A stretch of DNA of 64,000 nucleotides from Fibrobacterota bacterium (GTDB taxonomy: Bacteria; Fibrobacterota; Chitinivibrionia; Chitinivibrionales; Chitinispirillaceae). Shown in pieces: positions 56,292-64,000 of this stretch. Position 1 is the first letter of the stretch, and the number at the start of each line of letters is the position of its first letter. The stretch is from positions 41,509 through 105,508 of the forward strand of contig JAEZKC010000093.1 of assembly GCA_023436205.1 (NCBI GenBank), written 5' to 3'. Both the position numbers and the translations under genes were made by a program. The notes beneath the pieces are model-generated. The model was not told the DNA's origin. It was given only the letters and a program-made list of their open reading frames with translations, and made no database searches.

Positions 56292-57614
56292 CTAAGCAGC
56301 CACCTGACTATCACGCTCAAGCCGCTGATTAAGAGCTGTGGGAGTAATACCCAGTGCTCTGCAGGCTTTCAGGCGATCATTGAAGTGAGATAATGCGCGA
56401 ATAATGTGCTTTCTGCCCACCTCATTGAGGTTCCATTCAATCTCTTCCACACCCTCTTCATTGCCGCCCAATCCCGGAAAGTGCTCCAATTCAAGATCTC
56501 TGCCTTCCGAAAGTATCAGAGCCCGTTCCACCATATTCCTCAATTCTCTCACATTTCCCGGCCACACATATTCCTCCAGCGCCTTGGCAAGCTTCTTTTC
56601 CAGCGGAAACTGATTATAACCAAAAGCCTTAAGGAAATGCTCCACATAGCCGCTTATGTCATTCGGGCGCTGCTTGAGTGAGGGCATTTCGATGGGAAAA
56701 ACGCATATTCGGTAATAGAGATCACTTCTGAAAGTCCCATCCTGAGACATTTCCTTCAGGTTACGGTTGGTGGCACATATCAGACGAAAATCGCTGTTAC
56801 GCACGATATTTTCACCTATGCGACGAAACTTCTTCTCCTCAATGGTCTTAAGCAGTTCAGCCTGCACTTCGATATCCATATCTCCGATTTCATCCAGAAA
56901 CAGGGTACCGTTATGAGCAATCTCTATAAGCCCCGCACGATCCTTTACTGCGGAAGTGAAAGAGCCGCGGGCATGCCCGTAAAGCTCGCTTCTGAGAAGC
57001 TCGCCTCTGAGAGCCGAACAGTTCAGCTCAACGAATGTACCACCTTTGACATTACTATGGTCGTGAATCCACTTGGCAAGCACACCCTTTCCCGTTCCCG
57101 TTTCTCCGGTGAGAAGCACCACAGCACTGTTTTTGGCGGCAATGGAGGCATACTCCCGAACTGTGCCGATCTGCTTGGAATCACCAAAATAGGGCTCCAC
57201 CGTCGACATCTGCAATCGCCTCACCCGAGTGTCCTTCTTGCGCAACTTCACCAATTCCAGGTTGCGCTGGATGGAAATCTTCAAGCCATCAAGCTCCAGA
57301 GGCTTGGTAATGAAATTTTCCGCCCCCAGCTTCATGGCCTTCACCGCGGTGGCCACATCACTTGCTCCGGAAATAACTATTACCGCTATTTCATCCTTTT
57401 CACGCGAACGGATTTCTCTAATGAGATCGATGGAAATACCATCGGTAAGACGCACATCCAGAATCACCACATCGAAAGACTGGGCCTCTAGCAGCTCCCT
57501 AGCCTCCTTCATGGTGGAAGCAGTAAAAATGTCGTACCCCAATTCAGAAAGATGCTTAGCCACCCCGATCTGAATGACCTCTTCATCATCCACCAGAAGA
57601 ACTTTGATTTTCAT
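56292..57614 (-). CDS. NtrC-type sigma-54 activator/response regulator with altered GAFTGA loop
   Basis: A 440-residue regulator: receiver 1-120 (phospho-Asp in VVILDVRLTDGIS), AAA+ domain 145-370 with Walker A GETGTGKGVLAKW and Walker B GTLFLDEIGD, and a C-terminal Fis-type helix-turn-helix (LGITPTALNQRL). The sigma-54-contacting loop reads GSFTSA where GAFTGA is usual; the key Thr remains. Its sigma-54 contact is therefore uncertain. ATG 57612-57614 is the start. The kinase gene lies 66 bp upstream on the same strand and is its likely partner. Confidence 0.88.
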   Translation of the reverse strand: MKIKVLLVDDEEVIQIGVAKHLSELGYDIFTASTMKEARELLEAQSFDVVILDVRLTDGISIDLIREIRSREKDEIAVIVISGASDVATAVKAMKLGAENFITKPLELDGLKISIQRNLELVKLRKKDTRVRRLQMSTVEPYFGDSKQIGTVREYASIAAKNSAVVLLTGETGTGKGVLAKWIHDHSNVKGGTFVELNCSALRGELLRSELYGHARGSFTSAVKDRAGLIEIAHNGTLFLDEIGDMDIEVQAELLKTIEEKKFRRIGENIVRNSDFRLICATNRNLKEMSQDGTFRSDLYYRICVFPIEMPSLKQRPNDISGYVEHFLKAFGYNQFPLEKKLAKALEEYVWPGNVRELRNMVERALILSEGRDLELEHFPGLGGNEEGVEEIEWNLNEVGRKHIIRALSHFNDRLKACRALGITPTALNQRLERDSQVAA

Positions 57615-57679
57615 AGCCAAATCCCAAGATGCAGGTTTCAAGTGCTGATGCAGGGCTTAAATGCATACCCCGATTGTAA

Positions 57680-60217
57680 CTAGAAAGCAACAGGCGTGCC
57701 ACTGGGGGGCAAAGTGAAAAAGAAGGTCGTGCCCCGCCCCACTTCACTGTGCACCCAGATCCTCCCCCCGTGCCTGCGGATTATCCGCTCCACTATGGCC
57801 AGGCCTATACCTGTTCCGCTGTATTCTTTTTCCGAATGAAGACGCTGGAAAGGAGAAAACAGCTTGTCTTTGTATTTCATGTCAAACCCCGCCCCGTTGT
57901 CTTTTACAAAAAAACCATGGGCCTCCCCCGCAATTCTGCCAACTTCTATTTTCGCATTTTGAGAACGGGATGTGAATTTCCAGGCATTGCCCACAAGGTT
58001 AAAAAGGGCGATCTGCAGAAGTCGGGCATCTCCGGTTGACAGCATATTTTCATCTATCAAGATCTCAATCTGCCGCCCCGGTTCCATGACCCGAAGCTCC
58101 TCCAGCGCTGATTTTACCATACTGCCTATATCAACCTCCTGTATGATAAACTCCTGTCTGGATATTCTGGACAAATTTAGCAGATCGTCAATGAGGGCAC
58201 CCATCTTATACACACCCTCTTTCACTCTTTTAATATACCCCATTCCTGTTTCGTCAAGCTTTTCACCGTAATCCTCTTCAAGAAACGTACTGAATCCGGT
58301 TATTGCCCGTAAAGGTGCCCGCAAGTCGTGAGAAACCGAATAGGAGAAGGATTCAAGCTCTTTATTGATAGTCGCAAGTTCATCCGCTCTCAATCGAAGC
58401 TGCTGCTCCAGATTGCGCTGATCGGTGATATCGGTATTGGTGCCAAACCAGCGCATAATCACTCCGGATTCGTCTCTAATCGGACTCGCCCTGGAGAGAA
58501 ACCAGCGGTACTCGCCATCCCTGCGCCTTAGAGGAAACATGTCCTCCCAGTGTTCCCCGCTTCTGATACAGGAGATATACTTCTGATAAACCCGGCTCTC
58601 ATGCTGAGGATGAAGCACTCGTCTCCAGACCTCATCATTCTGCCCGGCAGCCATTCCGGTAAACTCGTACCAGCGCCTGTTATACCAGAAGATCTGCCCG
58701 GTTCCATCCGCCATCCAGGCAATCTGACTTATATTATCTGCCAGGTCCCGAAACTTCTCTTCGCTCTCCTTGAGCATCAACTTTTCCCGCTTGAGCGCCT
58801 CCATACCCTTCATCCTCACAAATGCCGAAGACACCTGGTCGGAAACCGCTTTCATCAGCGCAAGCTCCTCCTGCTCAAAAAGATCCCGATTTCTTGTACC
58901 GAACGACAGAGTACCCAATATCTCAGTGTCACTCACCAGAGGAAAACAGGCGTAGGCTCGCACGCCGTATGACCTGACAAGCTCTGTAGCCGGATCTTTC
59001 CCACATTGAATAAATCCTCTGACCACACTCTGCCCTTTTCTAGCCACCAGGCTGCAAACCGCTGCTTCACCTTCAAGCCATTCAATGCGGGAGGCCTCCT
59101 CAGCAGTTATTCCCAGATAGGTGTTCAGATGAAGTTTTCCGCTTTCCCTGTCGGACAAGAAATTGAAAAAGAATTGACAATCCAGAAACTCCGCCACTCT
59201 GCCACATAAAGACTCGATGACGTCTCGAGGTTCCGATGAACGCAGAAGCTGTTCTGCAGTAACCGAGAGAAGCTCGAAACGGCGCATGCTTTTAACAAGA
59301 GCTAATTCTGCCTTTTTCCGTTCGATAATGTCTTCTATCACCGAAATAAAGTACTGGATAACCCCTTTCTCACGAATCGCCGACCCGGTAAGAAGAACCC
59401 ACACCGGTTCCCCATCCTTTCTGATATAGCGCTTCTCCATTTTGTAGCCGTCAATTTCACCTCTAAGCATCTGATTCATCTGCTCAAGGTCAAGCTGCAA
59501 ATCATCTGGATGAGTGATGTCCTGAAATGTAAGCTGCAGCAGCTCTTCACGTGAATACCCGGTGATCTGACAAAGCCGGTCATTCATGTCAAGCCACTCA
59601 CCCTTTGTACTTACATGAGCTATACCCACTGCCGCATTCTCAAATGTCCCCCTGAACCGCGCTTCACGTTCCCGGAGATTCTCCTCAAGAAGTTTCGTAT
59701 GTGTAACATCCCTGATCAAAAACACGAACAGATCGGGTTTCATTTCTCTGTCGTAAACCGATGAAACATTATAAGAAACCCAACTTAGCACTCCAGTGTC
59801 TTTCCGCCTAAGTCCTACCGTATAGTTCTTCACCTCTTGACCTCTTATTGCCAGAAAAAACGGCCATTGCTCCTGCGCCAGAGGTTCACCATTCTTATCT
59901 GAAAGCTCAAACATTTCAGTATAGCGACTTATATTCTCCCACATCTCCTCAGGTGAAGCGAACCCGTGCAACTTTAAAGCGGAGGCATTCATGCTCCGAA
60001 ACTGCCCATCCTTATCCACAATCACCAGCGCTTCATTAAGACTCTCAAGAATAGCCTCGTCTCGGGCAAATGCAGCCTCAATCTGCTTGCGGAATTTAAC
60101 TTTGCGTTGAAGCTCTTCTTTGACAAAATCCAGTTTTTCGCTTACCGATCGCAGCTCCTGCCGGGACCTCTCCACTTCTTCATTTGTAACCCTAAAATCC
60201 TCATTCGATGCCTGCAC
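57680..60217 (-). CDS. Soluble PAS/GAF histidine kinase
   Basis: An 845-residue cytoplasmic kinase. A coiled coil occupies 10-50, PAS about 55-175, PAS about 185-300 (ITGYSREELL), GAF about 315-470, PAS about 488-605, HisKA with His630 in VSHDLRAPLRAI, and HATPase with NLVGNAWKFT, KDNGAGFD and GTGIGLAIVER. The SHDLRAPLRAI form is that of phytochrome-like kinases. GTG 60217 is the start. It lies between a receiver gene upstream and the NtrC-type regulator downstream, on one strand. Confidence 0.9.
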   Translation of the reverse strand: MQASNEDFRVTNEEVERSRQELRSVSEKLDFVKEELQRKVKFRKQIEAAFARDEAILESLNEALVIVDKDGQFRSMNASALKLHGFASPEEMWENISRYTEMFELSDKNGEPLAQEQWPFFLAIRGQEVKNYTVGLRRKDTGVLSWVSYNVSSVYDREMKPDLFVFLIRDVTHTKLLEENLREREARFRGTFENAAVGIAHVSTKGEWLDMNDRLCQITGYSREELLQLTFQDITHPDDLQLDLEQMNQMLRGEIDGYKMEKRYIRKDGEPVWVLLTGSAIREKGVIQYFISVIEDIIERKKAELALVKSMRRFELLSVTAEQLLRSSEPRDVIESLCGRVAEFLDCQFFFNFLSDRESGKLHLNTYLGITAEEASRIEWLEGEAAVCSLVARKGQSVVRGFIQCGKDPATELVRSYGVRAYACFPLVSDTEILGTLSFGTRNRDLFEQEELALMKAVSDQVSSAFVRMKGMEALKREKLMLKESEEKFRDLADNISQIAWMADGTGQIFWYNRRWYEFTGMAAGQNDEVWRRVLHPQHESRVYQKYISCIRSGEHWEDMFPLRRRDGEYRWFLSRASPIRDESGVIMRWFGTNTDITDQRNLEQQLRLRADELATINKELESFSYSVSHDLRAPLRAITGFSTFLEEDYGEKLDETGMGYIKRVKEGVYKMGALIDDLLNLSRISRQEFIIQEVDIGSMVKSALEELRVMEPGRQIEILIDENMLSTGDARLLQIALFNLVGNAWKFTSRSQNAKIEVGRIAGEAHGFFVKDNGAGFDMKYKDKLFSPFQRLHSEKEYSGTGIGLAIVERIIRRHGGRIWVHSEVGRGTTFFFTLPPSGTPVAF

Positions 60218-60391
60218 GCACTCTTGTCCTGTGTTTGAAATGTTCTTATATCAAGCGAACCCAGTTTTCCTTATTGCTCCGGAGAACAGGAGCACTGGAC
60301 TTTTCGGTCTGGCGTGTCACTATTATTAGATAAATAAGCCCGAGCCACTCTGCAAGAAAAAACGCAGCAGGACTGAAGATAAAGGAGGACG

Positions 60392-60757
60392 TCAGATACC
60401 GATCAACTTTTTGGCAGCCGCCACTATTTGCGCCATATCACCTTTTATAACCAGATCATCTGCTCCCGCATTCATGGCCTGATCATAAAACCGGCTCGCA
60501 TCATGACCGGTAATAACCATCACTTTCATAGCAGGAAAATCTCTCTTAACGATCCTGGTAAGATCTATTCCGCTCATTCCCGGTAATGTGATATCGGTGA
60601 GGATCAGATCGGGAACCTCCTGAGCAACAATGGAAAGTGCACTCTCGCCGCTTTCGGCCTCCAGAACCTCTATACGCGTTTCTCTGCGGAACATCACCCT
60701 GTAGAGAAGTCTCATGTCCTCCTGATCTTCGACTACCAGAACCTTTTTATCTCCCAT
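60392..60757 (-). CDS. Solo response regulator receiver
   Basis: A 121-residue receiver: VVEDQEDM, phospho-Asp in LILTDITLPGMSG (about 55), VITGHDAS, and DDLVIKGD with the conserved Lys. ATG 60755-60757 is preferred, since GGAGAGG precedes it. It is about 175 bp upstream of the 845-residue kinase. Confidence 0.85.
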   Translation of the reverse strand: MGDKKVLVVEDQEDMRLLYRVMFRRETRIEVLEAESGESALSIVAQEVPDLILTDITLPGMSGIDLTRIVKRDFPAMKVMVITGHDASRFYDQAMNAGADDLVIKGDMAQIVAAAKKLIGI

Positions 60758-60928
60758 AAGCCTCTCCATACCCGATTTTTACCTACCCTTTTCTAAGCCT
60801 AAAAGCAATCAGCGGACCATAAGCCGCCACAAACCAATATTTTTTTCCCACCCAAGCTATGCAATGAGTTATAATCTAAAGGTATAAGCTTATTTTGGAT
60901 TTTAATCGTTTAATCGGGATGACCGTCT

Positions 60929-61768
60929 ATGTTTATACGCTGCTGGGGCTCCAGAGGTTCGCTGCCTGTTAGCGGACCGGAATTCATCCGCTATGGAGGC
61001 GACACCACCTGCATTGAGGTGAAGTCCTGTCAGGGAGACACTCTCATTATCGATGCCGGAACGGGCATCCGCAACTTGGGTAATGCCCTCGTGACCCAGG
61101 ATAAACCTCTCAATCTGCTCTTCACCCATGCACACCTGGATCATATCATGGGTTTTCCGTTCTTCACCCCCATCTACCGCGAAAACACTCAGCTTAATAT
61201 CTTCGGTAATCCCAGAAAAACAGGCCCTTTCGAAACAGTGCTTAAAGAGATCATGCGTGATCCCTACTTCCCGGTGGACTTTGATACCCTGCCCTCAAAG
61301 ATCTCTTTCCAGGATATCACCGGAGAGCCTTTCAGTATCGGTACTCTGAAAATTCAGCCGATTCTTCTTAACCACCCCAACGGTGGCGGCTTCGGCTTCC
61401 GTATCGAGGAAAACTCCACCTCATTTGTGTTCCTCACCGATAATGAACTGGAGGATGAGCAGCCGGAGAGCCGGCCTACGGACTATTTCAGGCAGTTCTG
61501 CGAAGGAGCTGACCTTCTGTTCCATGATGCCGAGTTCACTGAGCAGGAGTACGCCCGTTTCACTGCCTGGGGCCACTCCAAATACACAGATGCTGTCAAG
61601 CTTGCAGTGGACAGCGATGTAAAACGCTTCGGCCTCTTTCATATCAACAATCGCCGCAGTGATGATGATATGGACGAGCTGGTTAGAAGTGCGCAGGATA
61701 TGATCCGTACGAGCGGAAAAAATCTGGAATGTTTCGGAGTGGGCTCAAGTTTCCAGATAACTCTCTAG
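60929..61768 (+). CDS. MBL-fold metallo-hydrolase
   Basis: A 279-residue metallo-beta-lactamase-fold hydrolase. The metal motif is THAHLDHIMGFPFF (about 68-81) with HxHxDH; later His in LLNHPNGG (about 150), Asp in FLTDNE (about 170) and HDAEF (about 200), His in GLFHINNRR. The opening RCWGSRGSLPVSGPEFIRYGG is typical of the PhnP/cyclic-phosphodiesterase-like group rather than antibiotic-hydrolysing enzymes. Substrate unknown. It should not be taken as a resistance gene. Confidence 0.85.
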   Translation: MFIRCWGSRGSLPVSGPEFIRYGGDTTCIEVKSCQGDTLIIDAGTGIRNLGNALVTQDKPLNLLFTHAHLDHIMGFPFFTPIYRENTQLNIFGNPRKTGPFETVLKEIMRDPYFPVDFDTLPSKISFQDITGEPFSIGTLKIQPILLNHPNGGGFGFRIEENSTSFVFLTDNELEDEQPESRPTDYFRQFCEGADLLFHDAEFTEQEYARFTAWGHSKYTDAVKLAVDSDVKRFGLFHINNRRSDDDMDELVRSAQDMIRTSGKNLECFGVGSSFQITL

Positions 61769-61809
61769 AGTATCTTTTAGCCCGAGCAGCCGTTTTGCAC
61801 AGGGCCGTG

Positions 61810-61908
61810 TTATTTTTTTACCCTAAAATGAACCTTTCCGCGCAAAATACCCCAAAAGATCAATGGCAGCAGTAGGGAAGTAAACAAATGTTTGTGTTCA
61901 CCCGACAT
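61810..61908 (-). CDS. 32-residue single-helix membrane miniprotein
   Basis: ATG 61906-61908 has AAGGAG six bases upstream, an ideal ribosome site. The peptide has a short polar start, one hydrophobic helix (LFTSLLLPLIFWGIL) and a basic tail (RGKVHFRVKK) of the inside-positive type. It lies divergent from the sigma factor gene, in a gap normally left blank. The ORF could also be read longer, from 62031, but that start has no such site. Function unknown; resembles single-helix regulators of membrane proteins in size only. Confidence 0.5.
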   Translation of the reverse strand: MSGEHKHLFTSLLLPLIFWGILRGKVHFRVKK

Positions 61909-62025
61909 AAAATTCTCCTTAAAAAAGACAGACAGCGGCGTCTCGCACGTGGCCGATGCTTTTTCAGGTGAACAGTTGCAAGGGCACTTCCGGGATGATA
62001 GAATATGGACGTTTGTTACTTCATA

Positions 62026-62054
62026 TTGCACCCATTTCTGAATTTTTCTATATT
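62026..62054 (+). promoter_or_regulatory. Promoter of the sigma factor gene
   Basis: TTGCAC at 62026-62031 and TATATT at 62049-62054, 17 bp apart. Identical hexamers and spacing to the promoter at 6973-7001. Confidence 0.65.
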
Positions 62055-62114
62055 ATAGACCCTTTTTGGTCCAGGCATTTCGGGTAGAGTAACAGGAGAG
62101 GTTGATAGATATAT

Positions 62115-62963
62115 ATGGAAAGAACTCAGTTTCTGCCTGAGGAAGGTTCTCTGGCGCTTTATCTCAAGGAAATCGGAAAAAACAGAAGTCTCACCATAGA
62201 AGAAGAGGCCAAGCTGGCAGTCAGGATCCGCAAGGGTGACCGCAAAGCTCTGGAAGTATTGGTGAAAGCCAATCTGCGCTTCGTTGTGAGTGTTGCCAGA
62301 AATTACCAGAACCAGGGACTCCCCCTGAGTGACCTTATTAATGAGGGTAATCTGGGTCTTATCAGAGCAGCAAAGCGCTTTGATGAAAAGAAGAATTTCA
62401 AGTTCATTTCTTACGCTGTATGGTGGATTCGCCAGGCGATTCTTCAGGCCCTGGCCGAACAGTCTCGAATCATCAAGCTTCCTCTCAACCGGGTGGGAAC
62501 AATCCACAAGATTGGTAAAACTCAGAGTAAGCTTGAGCAGAAGTTCCGCCGCATGCCTAACGTGGAGGAAATAGCTCAGGAACTTCAGCTTGAAGAAAGC
62601 GAAGTTCAGGAGACGATCAAGATTGGCAACAGCCACATGTCTCTGGATGCTCCGCTGCAGAACGGTGAGGATTCCAAGCTTCTTGACCTTCTGCAGGATG
62701 ATGACCAGGAGCTTCCCGATGATGGCCTGATGGACATTTCTTTACATGATGAGATAAACAAGACTCTCGATACTCTGAGTGAACGGGAAAAAGAAGTGGT
62801 ACGTCTTTACTTCGGCATCGGAGAGGAGACAAGCCACACACTTGAGGAAATCGGGCAGAGATTCAATCTTACAAGAGAGAGAGCACGGCAGATCAAGGAG
62901 AAAGCGCTTCGCAGGTTGAAGCACTCATCCCGCAGCAAGCGTCTGCTGGCTTATCGTTCGTAG
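62115..62963 (+). CDS. rpoD: RNA polymerase primary-type sigma factor (RpoD/SigA family, short form)
   Basis: A 282-residue sigma-70 factor without region 1.1, as in Bacteroidetes, Chlorobi and Fibrobacterota. Region 1.2 EGSLALYLKEIG; region 2 ANLRFVVSVARNYQNQGLPLSDLINEGNLGL (-10 recognition and core binding) and FISYAVWWIRQAI; region 3 to about 215; region 4 TLSEREKEVVRLYFGI and TLEEIGQRFNLTRERARQIKEKALRRL for the -35 helix-turn-helix. ATG 62115 sits 13 nt after AGGAGAGG, a long gap; the true initiation may be slightly different. It is likely the housekeeping factor. Confidence 0.9.
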   Translation: MERTQFLPEEGSLALYLKEIGKNRSLTIEEEAKLAVRIRKGDRKALEVLVKANLRFVVSVARNYQNQGLPLSDLINEGNLGLIRAAKRFDEKKNFKFISYAVWWIRQAILQALAEQSRIIKLPLNRVGTIHKIGKTQSKLEQKFRRMPNVEEIAQELQLEESEVQETIKIGNSHMSLDAPLQNGEDSKLLDLLQDDDQELPDDGLMDISLHDEINKTLDTLSEREKEVVRLYFGIGEETSHTLEEIGQRFNLTRERARQIKEKALRRLKHSSRSKRLLAYRS

Positions 62964-63043
62964 AATGTTGTTTTTGTGAAGAGGCAGTGATAGAAGGAGC
63001 AGTACACAAGGGTTAACACTTCAGTCAATTACCGGAGTTACTT

Positions 63044-63406
63044 ATGCGCATGAGGGTCTTGAATGTTGTAGCTTTTCTGATGGTTGCTCTTACAGCAAAC
63101 GTTCTGGCTCAGGATCCCCAATCCGCAGATACGACCAAAGACAAAAACGCACTTGCCTCACCTGTTACAACTCCCGCATTCAAACCTCAGCCATATTCCC
63201 CCAGTCGGGATATGGCTTTCATCTCCGTTATGGGTTCAAGACCTAAAAGCAGCAGCCTCAAAGGCTACCAGAAAGCCGTGCTCTACAATGCAAGAGGTGC
63301 GGTGATCCAGGAAGTGGACATCAGCAGGGATTCTGTCTATTCTCTTGACAAGATGATCCAGGAGAACAGGAACAGGGGCCCGCTGTTCATAAGAATGGTC
63401 AGGTAA
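63044..63406 (+). CDS. Small secreted protein of unknown function
   Basis: A 120-residue protein with a signal peptide (VVAFLMVALTANVLA, 6-20). The mature part has SPSRDMAFISVMGSRPKSSS and a YSLDKMIQENRNRG segment, with no known domain. GGAG lies six bases before ATG 63044. Not obviously coupled to the sigma factor gene, which ends 80 bp upstream. Confidence 0.55.
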   Translation: MRMRVLNVVAFLMVALTANVLAQDPQSADTTKDKNALASPVTTPAFKPQPYSPSRDMAFISVMGSRPKSSSLKGYQKAVLYNARGAVIQEVDISRDSVYSLDKMIQENRNRGPLFIRMVR

Positions 63407-63455
63407 GAAGAGGCCAGAGGACAGAGACCAGCAAGCCAGATCAGAGATCAGGTCG
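63407..63455. repeat. Degenerate 7-bp repeat, left flank of the four-helix-bundle gene
   Basis: Successive near-copies of AGACCAG/GGCCAGA (for example GGCCAGA, GGACAGA, GACCAGC). This is the reverse complement of the CTGGTCT units at 63908-63998, so the two arrays face each other across the gene. Confidence 0.45.
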
Positions 63456-63486
63456 AAGATTTCATTTTTTCACCAAAGGCTTTTTG

Positions 63487-63879
63487 ATGAAAATAGAATC
63501 TGCAAAGGATTTGATCGTATATCAAAAAGCTTACAATCTGGCCATGCAGGTATTTGAGATTAGCAAATCTTTTCCGCCGGAAGAAAAATATGCAATGACC
63601 AGTCAGATAAGAAGGTCGTCACGTTCTGTTTGTCAGAATTTGAAGGAGGCCTGGGCGAAGAGGATGTACGAAGCCCATTTCGTTAACAAACTGACTGATT
63701 GCGATGGAGAAAACGATGAGACCTCCACGTCATTGGATTTTGCAAAGGATTGTAAGTACATCTCTTCCCAAAAGCATCTGGAGCTAATAACCGAATGCAA
63801 AGAGATCGGTAAGATGTTAGGCTCTATGATTCGCAAACCACAAGGTTTTCTGCTAAACCTTCACCATAATATAACATAG
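63487..63879 (+). CDS. Four-helix-bundle protein (S23/IVS-encoded type)
   Basis: A 130-residue helical protein, family length about 115-125. The hallmarks are LIVYQKAYNLAMQVFEISKSFPPEEKYAM (start of helix 1 and 2), QIRRSSRSVCQNLKEAWAKR (helix 2-3) and the final CKEIGKMLGSMIR. Such proteins were first found in 23S rRNA intervening sequences but are mostly free-standing; the function is unknown. ATG 63487 is used, just after a possible TTG. Its C-terminal residues (KPQGFLLNLHHNIT) depart from the family. It is flanked by the heptamer arrays. Confidence 0.85.
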   Translation: MKIESAKDLIVYQKAYNLAMQVFEISKSFPPEEKYAMTSQIRRSSRSVCQNLKEAWAKRMYEAHFVNKLTDCDGENDETSTSLDFAKDCKYISSQKHLELITECKEIGKMLGSMIRKPQGFLLNLHHNIT

Positions 63880-63904
63880 TTTCAGAGCATGAGTATTGGG
63901 GTCC

Positions 63905-63998
<94 letters not shown>

Positions 63999-64000
63999 CG

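Noticed and set aside
60929..61768. Class B beta-lactamase
   Set aside because: The fold is shared, but the N-terminal pattern is that of PhnP-like phosphodiesterases and there is no signal peptide.

Overview
The window looks like a Fibrobacterota chromosome, most likely the Chitinivibrionia/Chitinispirillum side rather than rumen Fibrobacter. This is inferred from gene content, not from a marker tree. The evidence is secreted GH5, GH9 and CE2 enzymes, two of them with sorting-type C-terminal tails; a Minf_1886-family protein; a short RpoD-type sigma factor without region 1.1; GLUG/InlB-repeat surface proteins; and many degenerate short tandem repeats between genes. No phage, CRISPR array or complete insertion sequence was seen.

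Layout. 0-7.6 kb: the end of a ferritin-like gene, a 213-bp imperfect palindrome, a GH5 glycosidase with a domain nested in its barrel, a CE2 esterase, two membrane proteins, a promoter/mini-ORF/terminator cassette and a decayed EamA transporter. 7.7-16.6 kb: a CHK-type kinase, ComM, an acetate transporter, a D-Ala-D-Ala dipeptidase, tRNA-Arg(CCG), a STAS-TM-PEGA fusion, a Minf_1886 protein and tRNA-Phe(GAA). 16.6-26.4 kb: a 1490-residue GLUG/InlB protein built from three long units, a methyltransferase, a GH9 cellulase, a DUF4403 lipoprotein and arginase. 26.5-34.9 kb: a solo receiver, a D-apionate lactonase-like protein, MurG, a LipM-type octanoyltransferase, a ROK glucokinase and LigA.

34.9-48.2 kb is the most coherent block. 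creB-creC-creD lies on the minus strand. Divergent from it is a tripartite RND efflux operon (TolC, adaptor, pump), followed closely by a CsgG-like protein, a class D (OXA-type) beta-lactamase and a vWA/CsgG-like lipoprotein. In Aeromonas and relatives CreBC controls beta-lactamase genes, so this may be an envelope-stress and beta-lactam response neighbourhood. That link is inference.

48.4-61.8 kb: a broken HtrA protease gene, a P-loop kinase-like protein, and a signalling island with two large soluble PAS/GAF histidine kinases, three solo receivers and an NtrC-type regulator whose sigma-54 loop is atypical, then an MBL-fold hydrolase. 61.8-64 kb: a 32-residue membrane miniprotein, the RpoD-type sigma factor with a clear promoter, a small secreted protein and an S23-type four-helix-bundle gene. 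That last gene is flanked by 7-bp repeats in opposite orientations; the right-hand array runs to about the window end.

Four promoters share a TTGNNN - 17 or 18 bp - TATATT pattern (mini-ORF cassette, both tRNAs, rpoD). Two genes look broken (EamA transporter, htrA). All functions are read from motifs and family memory; no search was run.
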